A DNA stretch of 64,000 bases from Gnetum montanum (GCA_015680685.1 MNCI01035068.1:14108-78107), one strand, 5' to 3'. Positions 1-11,070 are shown, counted from the first letter of the stretch. Translations and numbers: made by a program. The notes: generated from the letters alone by a model not told the origin.

Positions 1-198
1 GTTTACACATACCCCTTTATGTGAAATGAATGAAATTGTTGAAGCTTTCAATGACATGTTCCTAAGAATAGAATAACGTTGTTTCCATTGCAAGTATGTA
101 GTGCTATGAAGCTTGTATATGAATGTGAAAGTGGAGAGAACACTATACGTGATCAGAGAATAGCCACTTATAATAAGGGCTTTCATATAACTACCTCA
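1..198. repeat. Inverted copy of the 634-830 segment, ending at a single N
   Basis: This stretch is the reverse complement of the segment at about 634-830, giving inverted arms separated by about 435 bp. It ends at one N (position 199). The arms differ at several bases (for example near 44 and 150), so this is not a simple mirrored read. The same segment in units 2 and 3 (19639-19835 and up to 42250) has no such mirrored partner. The abrupt end at a lone N suggests a contig join or misoriented piece rather than a genomic palindrome, but that is inference. Confidence 0.7.
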
Positions 199-236
199 NT
201 ATATTTAAATTTTTTATATAAAAAATATTCTTGCAG

Positions 237-270
237 GGATCAATCAAAGAAGGATGTTGCTGTGCATTGA
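237..270 (+). pseudogene. MPC1-like last exon (from the unit to the left)
   Basis: A pyrimidine-rich tract ending TTCTTGCAG is followed by 34 nt that complete a glycine codon and then read DQSKKDVAVH and TGA at 268-270. The identical ending occurs at 19242-19275, where it follows an unmistakable mitochondrial pyruvate carrier exon. The preceding exon is not in the window here because the sequence is interrupted at the N at 199. It is an orphan terminal exon: short lysine-containing tails are usual for plant MPC1. Whether it is transcribed cannot be told. Confidence 0.6.
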
Positions 271-904
271 CATTATATGATCTAAAATATATGTTTGTCA
301 AAACATTCAACATGGGGTTCATTGTTTTCTTCCAAATTTTCATTTGGAAGTTAAAGGATTGACATGTTCTGATGCTTTGATCCTAAAGATGAAATGTTCA
401 AGTTTACATATGAATTATTTTTTCCTTTTAATAGACCCTTAAAATTATATTTTCCTGGTATTTCTCTCTAGTTTGCTTCACCAAAATCAGCTATCAAAAT
501 GATGGGATAAAGGTTATCACAAGGCATGGATTCTATATTTTTGGAACAAAAATTATTGTTTTAACCATAGACAGAAATATTCATACCAATTCTTAAAATA
601 TATACAATAGGCACAACATCGGTCATTTATCATGAGGTAGTTATATGAAAGCCCTTATTATAAGTGGCTATTCTCTGCGCACGTATAGTGTTCTCTCCAC
701 TTTCACATTCATATACAAGCTTCATAGCACTACATACTTGCAATGGAAACAACGTTACTCTATTCTTAGGAACATGTCATTGCAAGCTTCAACAATTTCA
801 TTCATTTCACATAAAGGGGTATGTGTAAACTGTTTGGCTTTAGGCTTGTTTGGAACCTCAAAGAATGACCATTTAGAAGAATTATTAGGAAGTATAATGA
901 TACC
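271..904. other. Spacer without recognised gene, unit 1
   Basis: 3' flank of the MPC1-like exon. It contains an 87-codon open frame at 645-908 that is kept in units 2 and 3 (19650-19913 and to 42328), but it has no recognisable domain, and similarity between recent duplicates is not evidence of coding. Confidence 0.5.
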
Positions 905-1012
905 TTAAGTGTGATTCGAACTAGAAACCTCTTGCCCACTAATTGCTTTAGCTAATTATCACTAGCTATGTTTGTTACAATGATCTAACTGCTTGAGCTA
1001 CCTATCATTGGT
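905..1012 (-). repeat. tRNA-derived SINE-like relic, unit 1
   Basis: On the minus strand, GGTAGCTCAAGCAGTTAGA (about 1002-984) resembles a tRNA A box, and CTAGTTCGAATC (about 924-913) a B box, the internal RNA polymerase III promoter arrangement of plant tRNA-derived SINEs. The two boxes are about 70 nt apart, longer than in a tRNA gene, and no cloverleaf can be drawn, so this is a decayed SINE head rather than a functional tRNA. Confidence 0.4.
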
Positions 1013-2189
1013 TAGGTTTGTTGAGGTAGACCCAAGCTATAAGTAGAGCATGGACTAATTGCTCTATGACTTGTAAGAGTCAAATTGGATTTGATACTTT
1101 TTTCTGCTGCCCAGGGTCTATCCACACTTGACAAATTAAATGTTCAGTCAAATTGGATTTGATAAATTTTTCCAAACGGTCAAAGTCCAAAGTGGTATAC
1201 CACCATTCATAATAGTCATGGATCTAGCCACAGATTTGCTCGGTAAGGCATTGACGCCAATTGTTGAATATTCCATCAAGAGACAAAAACCTGATTTCTT
1301 TTTTAGATGGTGTTAGAAAACAAAGATGTTTGTGTGCTACCTGTGATTCATATACATTATGGTCAGATCCTCATGTTGTTAAATCTGTTATGTAGGTTGA
1401 TGATCATTTGATACCTTCTTCAACCCGCTATTCACTATCAATATGGATTTGGGTATCAAAGTTTCGTAAAAGTTTTTGTCTAGAAAATGCACATAACTGT
1501 TGGAATTTTCTGCAGCACATTATCCACTAAAATATGCAGAAATTTTTCTTCATTGATAGGATTCTGTAGATTTCGGAATAAAGCATCTAAGACTCTCTGG
1601 CAGTCTCGTGCAGATATCAGCATAGTAGCTTAAAACCACGTAAATGATGCTGCAACAGACCAACGTCGGAATTGTTCGTGACTCATTGGTAATCAATTTT
1701 TCATTCAGTTTCTAGTTCTCTGGCTTGAAATCATTCAGTTTCCAGTTTTCTTCTTTGCTTTCATAAGTCCTTGGAGAAACAAAGTCAGAGAAAGTAGGCA
1801 ATTGTAGGTGGAAATGTAAAAGGTGGTAGGAATAATGTAAAATGATAGTTGACTAATTTGCAGCAAATGTTTGTATGAAATCATAAAAATTTCCACCTGT
1901 AGCATACATACATATGGATAATGGTGCTAGTAGTTTTGAACATTAACACAGGAAATGCCCTTTCTTCACTATGACTTTCAAGTCTTATGGATTATCCTAG
2001 TGAACCCATCACTTCATCTAAGTAAGAGAGCAACAAAGGGTAACAACATTCAAATTCCTCCATGTGATTAACAAATTCATCCAATAGGACAAACAAATGC
2101 TAACACCACTATTAAAATAGTAGTCCTTACTCATGTAGAGTCCAAATCAAAGTTGACATTCTTCTATAAAAGATAACCAATCTTAGCAG
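1013..2189. other. Spacer without recognised gene, unit 1
   Basis: AT-rich sequence collinear with 20018-21194 and 42433-43610. Short open frames on the minus strand (for example the unit 2 frame 20554-20913) are not maintained in all units. I recognise no domain here. Confidence 0.5.
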
Positions 2190-2470
2190 GAAATCCACTA
2201 TGCAAAGCTCTACTAAACTTAGGTTCAACGTTAAACATCATTTTATATGAAATGTACAGAGCCTATGACCTACCCACACTGAAGAAGAGAAATATCAAGT
2301 TGGTGATTATAGATAAGGTTGTTATTATACCACTAAGATAGGTTGATGATGTTGTGTTCACTATAAGTGGGTGGTCTTATCGTATAGATTTCTTGGTGAT
2401 TCACATAGGAGGTAAGAGGGAAGAATTTTCAATTATTATGGGAAGAGCCTAGTTGAGTATAATAGATATT
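2190..2470 (+). mobile_element. Ty3/gypsy retropepsin relic, unit 1
   Basis: One forward frame reads GNPLCKALLNLGSTLNI, then EMYRAYDLPTLKK, then VDDVVFTISGWSYRIDFLVI and SIIMGRA. This is the layout of the retroviral-type aspartic protease of plant gypsy elements: an active-site D(S/T)G loop, flap region, then a terminal ILGRPWL-like motif. The catalytic Asp is replaced by Asn (LNLGS) and there are in-frame TAG codons, so it is dead. The relic stops at about 2475 where unit 1 has its deletion. The gypsy assignment rests on motif order recalled from the family. Confidence 0.6.
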
Positions 2471-3386
2471 GTCAAATATAAGTTTTATATCCATAAAAGT
2501 TGGCTAAGATTCATAAACCACCACTTTAGAAAACTAGGGCCAACACAAACATGCCACACATAGAAAAATTATAGTACTTATTTTATTTACCCAATGAAAA
2601 AGTTTGTTTTGTATTTTATTTAATATAAAGTACTCTTATAATACTTACCCTACCATGAAAAAAAATGTTGTACATCTAAGTTATTCTTAAAATACTTAAA
2701 TTATTAAGTATGTTCCAACTAAATATTATATTGGTTGTTTGTCTTAAGCATAAACATAATCAAAGATTTAGATCCAAAAGAGCATCTAGTAACGTCTTAC
2801 AAATACTAATAAGGTACTCGGACTCTTAAATTTAAGGTTATAATCCTTAAATTTAAAGGGGAAAAATTTTAGTTGTCAATATGCCACGAGTTCCTCCCGT
2901 GAAACAGGTACGAAACTGCCAACGGTAATTAAAAAGCTTGGAAGGTGCAATTCCTTAACGTATCTTTAGCGTTGATGGTTAATTCCTAAGTTTAATTCTA
3001 TTCTCAAGCGGAAACTTGGAAAAAGCAACAAAAGTTAACAAAATTTGTTTACTAATAAGTATAATATCAAAACGTGAAGAACGCCCAGACGGTATAATGC
3101 ATAATACAGACATAAGCACACGCATCAAAATTATGGATAAGCCTTGGAGCATAATAAACCCCAAAAACTTAATCAATATGCACGCTGGAAACTTATGCAT
3201 AACCCATGGAGGATAATATACTTTGAATGGTGGAGTGAAACTTAGATGTTGACTCTTCAAGAAGAAGACAACGTAGGCACTGAGTGGTGTTGAAGAAGAC
3301 ACCGTAGGCACTGAGTTGTGTTAGGTGAGGGACTTTATTGGTGCATGATAGTGGCTTCTTATTTAAGATTCTCTTGGAGATGAAAC
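2471..3386. other. Deletion scar and 3' flank of receptor kinase, unit 1
   Basis: Bases 2473-2495 are a 23-bp piece matching 21876-21898 of unit 2; to its left the sequence matches unit 2 up to about 21475 and to its right from about 26403. The rest is the downstream flank of the minus-strand receptor kinase, collinear with 26500-27296 and 48915-49712. No gene recognised. Confidence 0.7.
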
Positions 3387-6300
3387 TCAAACACTGATTC
3401 TCTTGCAAAGTTCCTCCAAGAAACCGGAAACAAAGGTCATGTCTAGTCTTTGGTAAGGGTTTTCACTGGTATAGCATAGTGCCATTTTTATAAAGTCGGA
3501 AATGCAATTCCACAACAAAGTATCCTCAATGCATTCCGATGGCAGCTTTTTGTGCAACACTTATTCTAATTTATCAGGGAATGAATCCAGCACCCAACTG
3601 TGTAAATTGCAAAACCCATCAGGATTTTCATCAGTTGGGCTTTTACCTGTTGCCATTTCTAACAAGGTTACTCCATAACTGTATACATATCCCTTAGGTG
3701 ACACCATTCCCCCTCCTCCATACTCTGCAAATTCATTATCATGTCAAAACCAATCCTAAGAAAATTCTTAAAATCTAAATTAGTGAATGTGTAACGACTA
3801 ACCATAAATATCATGTATAACAGAAACCTTTATTATAGAGGCTTGTAAGGGTAAAGTTTACGCAGTGTCAAATAAAGGATGATTTCAGAAAATTCACATA
3901 AAGCCAAAGTACCAGGATGTAAGTAGGTACCTGGAGGAATATAACTAATTGATCCTGCAAGAGACAAACTGGAAGATAAGGAAGATACAGAATCAGTGTA
4001 GAGGAACTTTGCAATATCGAAATCAGCAACATGAGCAACCATATCTTCATCAAACAAGATGTTGCTGGGTTTTATGTCACAGTGGATGATTTGAATACTG
4101 CTATAATGATGCAGGTATTCTAGCCCATGTGCAATATCCATGGCTATATTCACCACCTCTCTGAAGGACAGGTATTCATTCTCTCTCTACAGGGCTTGTT
4201 CCAAACTTCCTTGGGGCATCAGTGGCATGACCAGGGCTTTGTGTGCACCTTCCCAACAAAAACCGATGATTTTTACTAAATTTCTGTGCTTCACCATGCT
4301 CAAGGCCTTGCATTCTAAAACAAAACCTTTCAAGGCTTCCTGATTAATTTTGGTAAGGAGCTTAATAGCCACATCAGTGCCATCTCTGAGAGTGCCCCTA
4401 TATACGGAGGCCAGGATTGTGGAACCCAGCAGCTTGTTGATGTTGAATCCTTCGGTGGCTTCGCTGATGTCTCTGTAAGAGAACAGATTTCCATAGTTCT
4501 TCTTGTAATTGTCAAATTCACAATTTAACACACCTCTATCCCCTCTATCCTTCAGACTCCTTGTGCAGTAGATTGATACATAGAAAACAAGGCAAATTAC
4601 CAAAACACCAGTGTAGGCAGCAACTGGAGCAATGATTTTTACCTTGGAATTAGTGTGAGTGTTTGCCACGGATGTGCAAGCAGGTAGCTGTACCCATTCT
4701 CCACAGAGCTTCAGATTTCCTAAAAATGATAGCTTGTTAAAATGACGAAATGATGCTCCCTCTGGAACTTCTCCACTTAGATCATTGAATGAAAGATTAA
4801 GGATTTCAAGCATCTGCAATTTCTCAAGGTTAAAAGGTATTGAACCAGAAATATTATTGTGGGAAAGGTCCATGGACACGAGGTTCTCCAGGTTCCTCAG
4901 AGACCTTGGAATTGATTCTTGAAACTCATTAAACGATAAATCCAGTTGTTGCAGGTTCTTGCAGCCTTCAAGAACAGATGGAATGGTGCCGCTGATTCTA
5001 TTTGCTGAAACATTTATGGCTTCAGTGTGAATCATCTTACCAATTTTTGCTGGCAATTTTGCATGCAAGGAATTGTGCGACAAATTGAAGTAGATTTGAA
5101 TATTGTAGAGATTTGCCACTTCCGGTGGGATGGAGCCATCTAACTTATTTGAAGAAAGGTCCAGTAGCTCTAATTTATAACATTGTCCTAAGCTGGGAGG
5201 GATCGAACCTGACAAGTTATTATGATGCAAGATTAAACGTCTTCGATTTGTCAGGTAACCAATTGCATCATGAATTCCCCCCAACAAGTTATTTTGTATT
5301 GAAAGCTCGTACAGAGTAGAGCTAAGCCTCCCAATTTCAGAGGGTATGCTACCTTGCAATTTGTTATTACTTAGAGCAATTCTTTGAATTTTCTTGAATT
5401 CTCCCACCAACCCAGAAACACGACCTGTGAGCTTGTTATCAGACAAATCAAGATTTATCAGGTTTTCCAGTTTCCCCAAGGCCTTCCAAGGAATTGGACT
5501 GGATATAAAGTTCTCATTCAAAAGTAGTGTCGACAGGTTGAATGGGAACACTTCTAGCAACATTCCCTTTAGCTTGTTGGAGGATAGATCCAGAACATTT
5601 AAGGTGGAGCAATTTGAAAAAGCAGATAAAATAGAAATTGTGGGAGAGCCATCATTTACAAGACGATTGGACATTACCCTGAAAACAGTCAACGACAACC
5701 TTCCAAACTGCAGAGAAATGACTCCTGTCAGCTGATTTTTATCAAATACAAGTGTACGAAGATTGCTGTAGTTCCCTAAAGATAGAGGAATGCTTCCTAT
5801 CAGGTTGTTTCCCGACAAGTAGAGAATAGATAGGTTTTCCAGTGTGCCCAGCTGAGAAGGAACATAGCCTGTAAAAGCATTTTGATGCATGTTTACATGG
5901 CTAAGTCTAGACATGTTGCCAACTGATTCAGGAATATCACCAGCCAATTGAGGATTTTCAAAAACATACAGAAACATAAGATTCTTTAGCTTGTAGATTT
6001 CTTGTGGTAATGTGCCGGTTATGGGTGTCCGATAAATGTACAACTGTTCTAGAGAAGAGAGGTTTCCTATGGAAGAGGGAATTGAACCAGAGAGATTGTT
6101 TGTCTAGAGGGCAAGTATCTGAAGAATGAACATGTGGCTAATGTTGTGAGGAATGCTACCATGCAAGTTATTCTCTGCAATGGACAGTATTTGCAGCTGT
6201 GTAAAGTTTGTAAATGTGTCAGGAATGGTACCCTGGAGCCTATTTTCGCATAGATACAAAGTTTGCAGGTTTTTCAAGGTGCCCAGCTGGGGAGGAATTG

Positions 6301-6658
6301 TACCATGAAATGAATTATTGCAAAGATCCAAGTACGTGAGATAAGATAAATTGCCGAGGGATGGAGATATTGTACCTTGGATTTTCATTCTGTAAAGATC
6401 AAGCATCACCACTCTGCCAGCTGAATTCCATTCAACATTACTCCAGTTGCAGTAGTGTATGGAGTTAGGATGCCAATTAACCAAAGCTCCATTAGGATCA
6501 GACTCCACCATTTTCTTGAATATAAGAAAGCTTTCGACATGTTGTTCGTGCAATAATTTTGCAGAGTGAAAACTGCCATTCATCATGCAAATGGCAAACA
6601 AAACTAGATGCCATAATACAGCACTTCTACGTAGCATGTTTGCTGTTGGGATCTCCAA
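3387..6658 (-). pseudogene. LRR receptor-like kinase pseudogene, unit 1
   Basis: Two exons, 6658-3931 and 3724-3387, with a 206-bp GT-AG intron that splits the GYIPPEYG activation-segment motif. The 1022-codon frame starts with a hydrophobic signal peptide (residues about 12-27), an LRR N-cap, about 20 leucine-rich repeats to residue 640, a Cys pair (652, 661), a transmembrane segment (675-698) and a Ser/Thr kinase domain with VAIK Lys766, HCD (859-861) and subdomain XI. The HCD makes it a non-RD kinase, as in the LRR receptor kinases of the FLS2/EFR/At2g24130 type; a membrane immune or developmental receptor is the expected role of an intact relative. It is broken by TAG at codon 185 (6104-6106), TAG at 824 (4187-4189) and TAA at 964 (3561-3563), all C-to-T changes in Gln codons. 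DFG is DFD (879-881), and the N-cap Cys77 is Trp. There is no frameshift. Confidence 0.92.
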
Positions 6659-6900
6659 CTTAACCTAAACATTGCAGAGTGTTTGGCGTCACTGGCTTGG
6701 AATGCTGAATTTAAAGACTCTCAAGGGAAATTTCATGTTTTGCATCATATTATTATTTGACTCAATGACCAAGCCACCGGCGGCTCTGATTATTATCGGA
6801 CTCAATGACCAAGCCACTGGCATCTCTCATGTGAGTCTAGACACGCTTCCTCATTGTTGTGCATTATTAGCACTCATTTGGAATTTTGTGACCCTACTTT
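6659..6900 (-). promoter_or_regulatory. 5' leader and promoter-proximal region of receptor kinase, unit 1
   Basis: Immediately upstream of the minus-strand start. It holds a segment (about 6673-6720) resembling 60789-60834 and two tandem copies of a 40-bp unit (6751-6790 and 6791-6830) carrying GACTCAATGACCAAGCCAC. The tandem pair is preserved in units 2 and 3. I see no clear TATA box. Confidence 0.45.
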
Positions 6901-8596
6901 AAAATTCATTGAGTGGTGGGCATCCTTGTTGTTGTTACAACTGCATTGCATTAATTACGGAATCAAACTTTTCATGCCTTGAGAAGGCTTATTCTTTGTT
7001 CTTTTGATCATGCATTAAGACTCTTCTCAAATTTCTTCTTTGAAATTAAGTAATGGGGCTATTCTATTAACTTTTCTCACTCTTCTCTAAAATTAAATAA
7101 GTAGTGAACCTTTTCTTTGTTCTTTCTACCTTACTATGACTTTTCTAACCTTACTTCTTTAAAATTAAACTCGTGTGCCTTTTCTTTGTTCTTCTAACCC
7201 TACTACGATAATTATGTACTCAAATTTTTCTACTCCAGAAATCATGCTTAGATTTTTCTTACCTTGACCCTTCATCAGGTTAGAATTTCAAGATTTTAGT
7301 AGGTATCAAGAGGAGATTCTCTAACTTTTAAAAAAAAGTAGAAATATATTTTGTTTATTATTAAAAAGTGTCATGAGTATACAACATCATCATCATAGCC
7401 TTGTACTAACAAAATATGAAGGGTTATATGAGATCTCTTTTGTCATTATGAAAAGCTAGATCTTTATTTATTTACAATTTTTTCAAATCATCTTCAATTA
7501 TTTTTTCAATCTTTTTATGTTCCTTTTGATATCTTTTTTGGAATAGTGATGTAGGAAGCTTTTCTATAGGCTCATTATCTAATCTATTGTGTACATTCCC
7601 CAACCATCTAAGACATCATTCTTATAGCTTATTTGAAATAGAAGCAACTCAAAATCTTTCTCTAATATATAAAACTATGCAATCTATTATTATTATTATT
7701 ATTTGTAACATTCAACATCCATTAAAGCATCTACATTTTTGCCATATTGATTTGTTATTCATTCTTCTTTTGTATTCGTCAACATTCATCACCATAAAAT
7801 ATAGCAAGTATGATGGCTATCCTATTGTAGTGAGCAACCTCTTACCATTGAATTGTCATGTTTACTTTACTACTATTTATGTTATTGTCCAAATTGCATT
7901 CCATAAATTCTTGTATTGATTTTTAGTCCTAACCTTTTAGCATCTAGAAGTTAAATTGCAATATACAATGATGATATGATGATATAAAATTTATCATAGT
8001 TATATAAAATCTTCAAAATTTACACATTAGAAAGCTTACCTTAAATTAAATTAACTCATATATTTGACAAGGTGAATCTCTTTTTTAAAGCTTTAAACTA
8101 AAATCTAATGAGCTATGCATGTGTCATTGCATCTCATAAATTATTGGATATGGTTTGGTTTGATTCAAGATAACTTGGTGCATTCATTTTTAATAATTTA
8201 ATGCTCTTAAGGAAATTTTTGTAAGTGGTCTCAATTGGAAAACAAAACGTAAACTTATGTGATGGTAGTCTTGGAAAAGCACATAAAATTGATGCGATGT
8301 AAATGAGCCCCAGTGCCTTAGAGGTGATGTGATGTATATTAGCCTAACAGGGACAAGAGTGGAAGTGGAATTTCATTTCTTTTTGTGGGTATTACCTTCA
8401 TTGGCAGACTTAGTCCTCGATCCTTCATTGGTCTCCCCTAAATCGTTGCAGATTGGTTAGTCTCCTTGAATATTCGCATTCATATTTTATGATGAAAAGC
8501 ACGAATAACAGCACCATAGTAACGATGATTCTAATGGTGTAACTGTCCCCTGCTTTTTGAGTTTTACTTTTCTATTATCAGTATCTACACCATGCT
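6901..8596. other. Spacer without recognised gene, unit 1
   Basis: Low-complexity T-rich stretches, a (TAT)n microsatellite at about 7683-7706 and ATC repeats near 7387. A 110-codon frame at 7587-7919 is present in unit 2 (31499-31831) and falls in the gap in unit 3; it is rich in Ile and His, has no recognised domain and I do not call it a gene. From about 8050 on, the sequence is distantly similar to 16010-16190, the start of an intra-unit duplication. Confidence 0.5.
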
Positions 8597-8950
8597 AGAG
8601 GACAAAAACGACAGGTTATAAACGGAGGAAACATGTTCACTTTCAAAATTGCGGAGAAAACGAGTAACGAGTCTTCTACGCCATGCACAAAATTTTCGTG
8701 AAGTATCTTTTCAGGAATACGCGTTCGCTTTCAATGCTAAAATTGTGACAAAACGCGTATAGCATCTTGTGGGTCCATGTACAAACTTTTCCAGAAGGTT
8801 CACGTTTACTTTGACCTAAAAGAAACCGGAGGACAATTCACGTTCATTGAATGCCAAAATTGCGGAAAAAACATCTACCGCTTCTTCTCAGCCCATGCAC
8901 AAAATTTCCGAGAAGCTGCCTCCAGAGACTTAGTTCAAAAAAGACCAAAA
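8597..8950 (+). promoter_or_regulatory. CGCG-box repeat block upstream of small ORF, unit 1
   Basis: Three diverged copies of a 95-120 bp repeat, each centred on AAAATTG(C/T)G (8645, 8739, 8856) and ending in (C/A)CAAA(A/C)TTT..GAAG. ACGCGT occurs at 8719 and 8753. Sequences of the CGCG-box type bind CAMTA factors in plants (established), but use here is inferred from position only. The place of the TATA box in the paralogous block is taken by AGTTCAAAAAAGA, so the core promoter looks degraded. Confidence 0.45.
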
Positions 8951-9065
8951 ACAGATGGTAGAGGATAAAATATGGTTTTTTTATACAGATCTTAGGTATT
9001 CGCCTAAGCATACAGTTGAGAACGAGCATTACGTGAATTATCGTTCACCTCATCCTCTAAATGCA

Positions 9066-9467
9066 ATGAACCTACAAAGTTTTCACAAGCACAAAGTAGT
9101 TGCTGCAATATTGTGGCTTTTCTGGATCTATGTTATTTTCCATTTCAGCTTTATTTATAACGACAGTGTTAGCCCTAGCCCTGGACCCATTGACTATTGC
9201 TATCTTGAGTCTTGTGTCTGCAATCATCCTTTCTCCCGGCTTCAATTAAGGTTTACCCATAATGGTTGTGTTACCCATGGCCTTATGGCTGTAATCATCC
9301 TTCTCCTAGATGCAATTACTGCTCTCGTGGTTACCTTATGTGATTTGATGGTTAAAGCTTATTGCTCTTGGACTGTGCGGAGTATATTGCCACGAAACTT
9401 ATGCCGGATTTACTGTTGTGCTGAATTTATAGGGCAGGGTGATTGGAATTTATATGCTAAACGTTAA
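9066..9467 (+). CDS. Small hydrophobic Cys-containing protein, 133 aa, unit 1
   Basis: Unrecognised. The ATG at 9066 is chosen because it is shared with the unit 2 copy and with the 95-aa paralogue; the frame stays open to an upstream ATG at 8955, but unit 2 has a stop in that extension. Residues 11-31 (VVAAILWLFWIY...) form a strong hydrophobic segment that could be a signal peptide or anchor, residues 72-91 (GLMAVIILLLDAITALVVTL) a second one, and nine Cys occur between 45 and 118. It shares FHKxKVVAAxLWLFWIY and LRFTHNGCVT with the ORF at 16577. Promoter-like repeats lie upstream. It could be a young gene, a retroelement by-product or chance; expression data are absent. Confidence 0.4.
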   Translation: MNLQSFHKHKVVAAILWLFWIYVIFHFSFIYNDSVSPSPGPIDYCYLESCVCNHPFSRLQLRFTHNGCVTHGLMAVIILLLDAITALVVTLCDLMVKAYCSWTVRSILPRNLCRIYCCAEFIGQGDWNLYAKR

Positions 9468-9810
9468 CAGTCAGACAGATAAGCATGTTTAAGAATCGAG
9501 AGAAAAAAAATCTGCCCGTGGGGACGAGTCTCACTTAAGAAATCCAAAAAACCACTTTCAAGATGGTTGATTTTTGAGCTTTCCATGATTTTTTTTTTAT
9601 CCAAAAGGCTCCAATGAGTATCTACATGTTTTGGAGTCCAAGCATTCAATTGAAAGAAGTTTTGTGTTTATCGGCCAGTAAGTGAGCATGAAAGTCGTTA
9701 TGTTTATGGATGTTAACATGATGCGATGTAAAGCATAAGATACACATGTACACAACATAAAATTGTTGTGGTTAAGAAACTTTCTAGGATACCTTGGAAC
9801 ATCGCCCTTG
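9468..9810. other. Spacer, unit 1
   Basis: 3' flank of the small ORF. A 61-codon minus-strand frame (9464-9649) persists in all three units, but its sequence is just as similar as the non-coding flanks, so no gene is called. Confidence 0.4.
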
Positions 9811-10213
9811 TGACCATGATTGTAAGTCAAATCAATTAAACGTGCATTATTTGGGGCCTTTCTATGAACCTTGGAACCATCCCCGCTACTACGGCTACAA
9901 GAAACTTCAAGTCAAATCAATCAATATTTACATAAACACTTTTTCTATAGAGCAGGCCTTGGAACCATCCCACTTCCACTTCCATGATTAAAAGAAACGT
10001 CAAGTCAATCAAGATTTGCATAAACGTGGTCTTTCTGAAAAGTCACGTCAATCAAGATTTGCATAAACGTGGTCTTTCTATACACTGGGCCTGTCTATGA
10101 ACATTAAAACGATCCCCACTAAGTCAAGTTAAACGAGCTTGCAAGAAAAGTCAAGTCTGTCACATGTTATAGTTTTTGGATTTTCTATGAACCTTGACAG
10201 CATCTGGTAATGA
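9811..10213. repeat. Diverged short tandem-repeat array, unit 1
   Basis: Several degenerate modules combining AAGTCAAnTCAATCAAnATTTnCATAAAC with TCTATGAACCTTGGAACCATCCCC follow one another. Two of them are near-perfect 43-bp repeats (AGATTTGCATAAACGTGGTC at 10011 and 10054). The array is present at the same place in units 2 and 3, so it predates the tandem duplication. No coding capacity. Confidence 0.6.
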
Positions 10214-10717
10214 GCCAAGTCAAAATGGAAATTTTTATCATGTTCAGGGGTAACATTTGCACGTTAGCATTGACGATGGTTTGTTCATCAGCGTAGCCTA
10301 ATTTTACGGCTTCACGATTTATTTTAAGTTTTCTTTCTCCAGAAATTATACGTTATTTTTCGAAGTACATTTCTCATCCTCTCTGTGGATATTACGAGGC
10401 AATTAAAGGATGAGCTCAAACACTAATAAAATACGCACATTGCATTTCATTCCTTTAAGATCCTTCCTTACTTGCATTACCAAAATGAATAGACAAAGCT
10501 TCCATGAACGCCAATCCGTTGCTGCAATTTTATAGAATAATTTTAGGGCTCTTCTCTGATTCTCCCGTTTAGTTTGACTGATTTTAACTAGTTTAACTAT
10601 ATATTTATAATATATATCTATTATTTAGCTCGAGAGAATCTTATATATTTTACAAATTAATAAAATCTCGAATTGATTTATTGAGAATTGATATTCATAT
10701 TGAAAACCAAAATCAAA

Positions 10718-11070
10718 ATGACTGTACCTTATTCAATAATAATTCTTGTGAAAATTTCTATTAATTTGATTTATAGTGTTTCTTTTCCATGGCGTAGACT
10801 TTACATAGCATTTTTTTTCTATGGCCTGGACTTTCCATGCACTGTATTGGTCTCTCGGCCAAAAGTATTGCCTGCCAAGAAACAGGTACTTGCAACTTGG
10901 AAGCTAAAACATGCGTATTTTCCCCCAAAGCAGGAATCACTTGGTTGGTTGGCATGTTGCCGGAAAAAACTTGTATCATTTGTTTTTTTTACCCTTATTA
11001 ATGCTTAGTCAATTTGTATTTTTCAACGAAAATGTAATACCCGTTCCATATATCTGATGGGTCTTTAGAC
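10718..11070 (+). CDS. Hypothetical hydrophobic ORF, frame-split, unit 1
   Basis: ATG at 10718 opens a frame beginning MTVPYSIIILVKIS that runs to 11008; a second frame carries the C-terminal half seen intact in unit 2 (KYCLPRNKYLQLG..., ending NVIPVPYI). Relative to unit 2 there is one extra base near 10855 that separates the halves. AATAAAGCTTC (about 11075) is a possible polyadenylation signal just after the end. No recognised domain; low confidence that it is a gene. Confidence 0.22.

Noticed and set aside
645-908. 87-codon frame kept in three units
   Set aside because: No domain or promoter, and it overlaps a segment that is also found inverted at 1-198; identity level is that of the flanks.
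905-1012. Functional tRNA gene
   Set aside because: A and B boxes are too far apart and no cloverleaf or anticodon stem forms; better read as a SINE relic.
5113-5735. Plus-strand frames opposite the LRR region
   Set aside because: Shadows of the minus-strand coding sequence.
3387-6658. Stop codons as sites of RNA editing that restore a functional receptor
   Set aside because: Nuclear mRNA editing of this kind is not established in plants, and several stops (GAG to TAG, TCA to TAA, GGA to TGA) are not of the C/U type.
7587-7919. 110-codon plus-strand frame repeated at 31499-31831
   Set aside because: Ile/His-rich, microsatellite-driven, no domain, and conservation is expected between recent duplicates.
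9464-9649. 61-codon minus frame present in all three units
   Set aside because: Antisense to the end of the 133-aa ORF, low complexity at one end, and no independent support.
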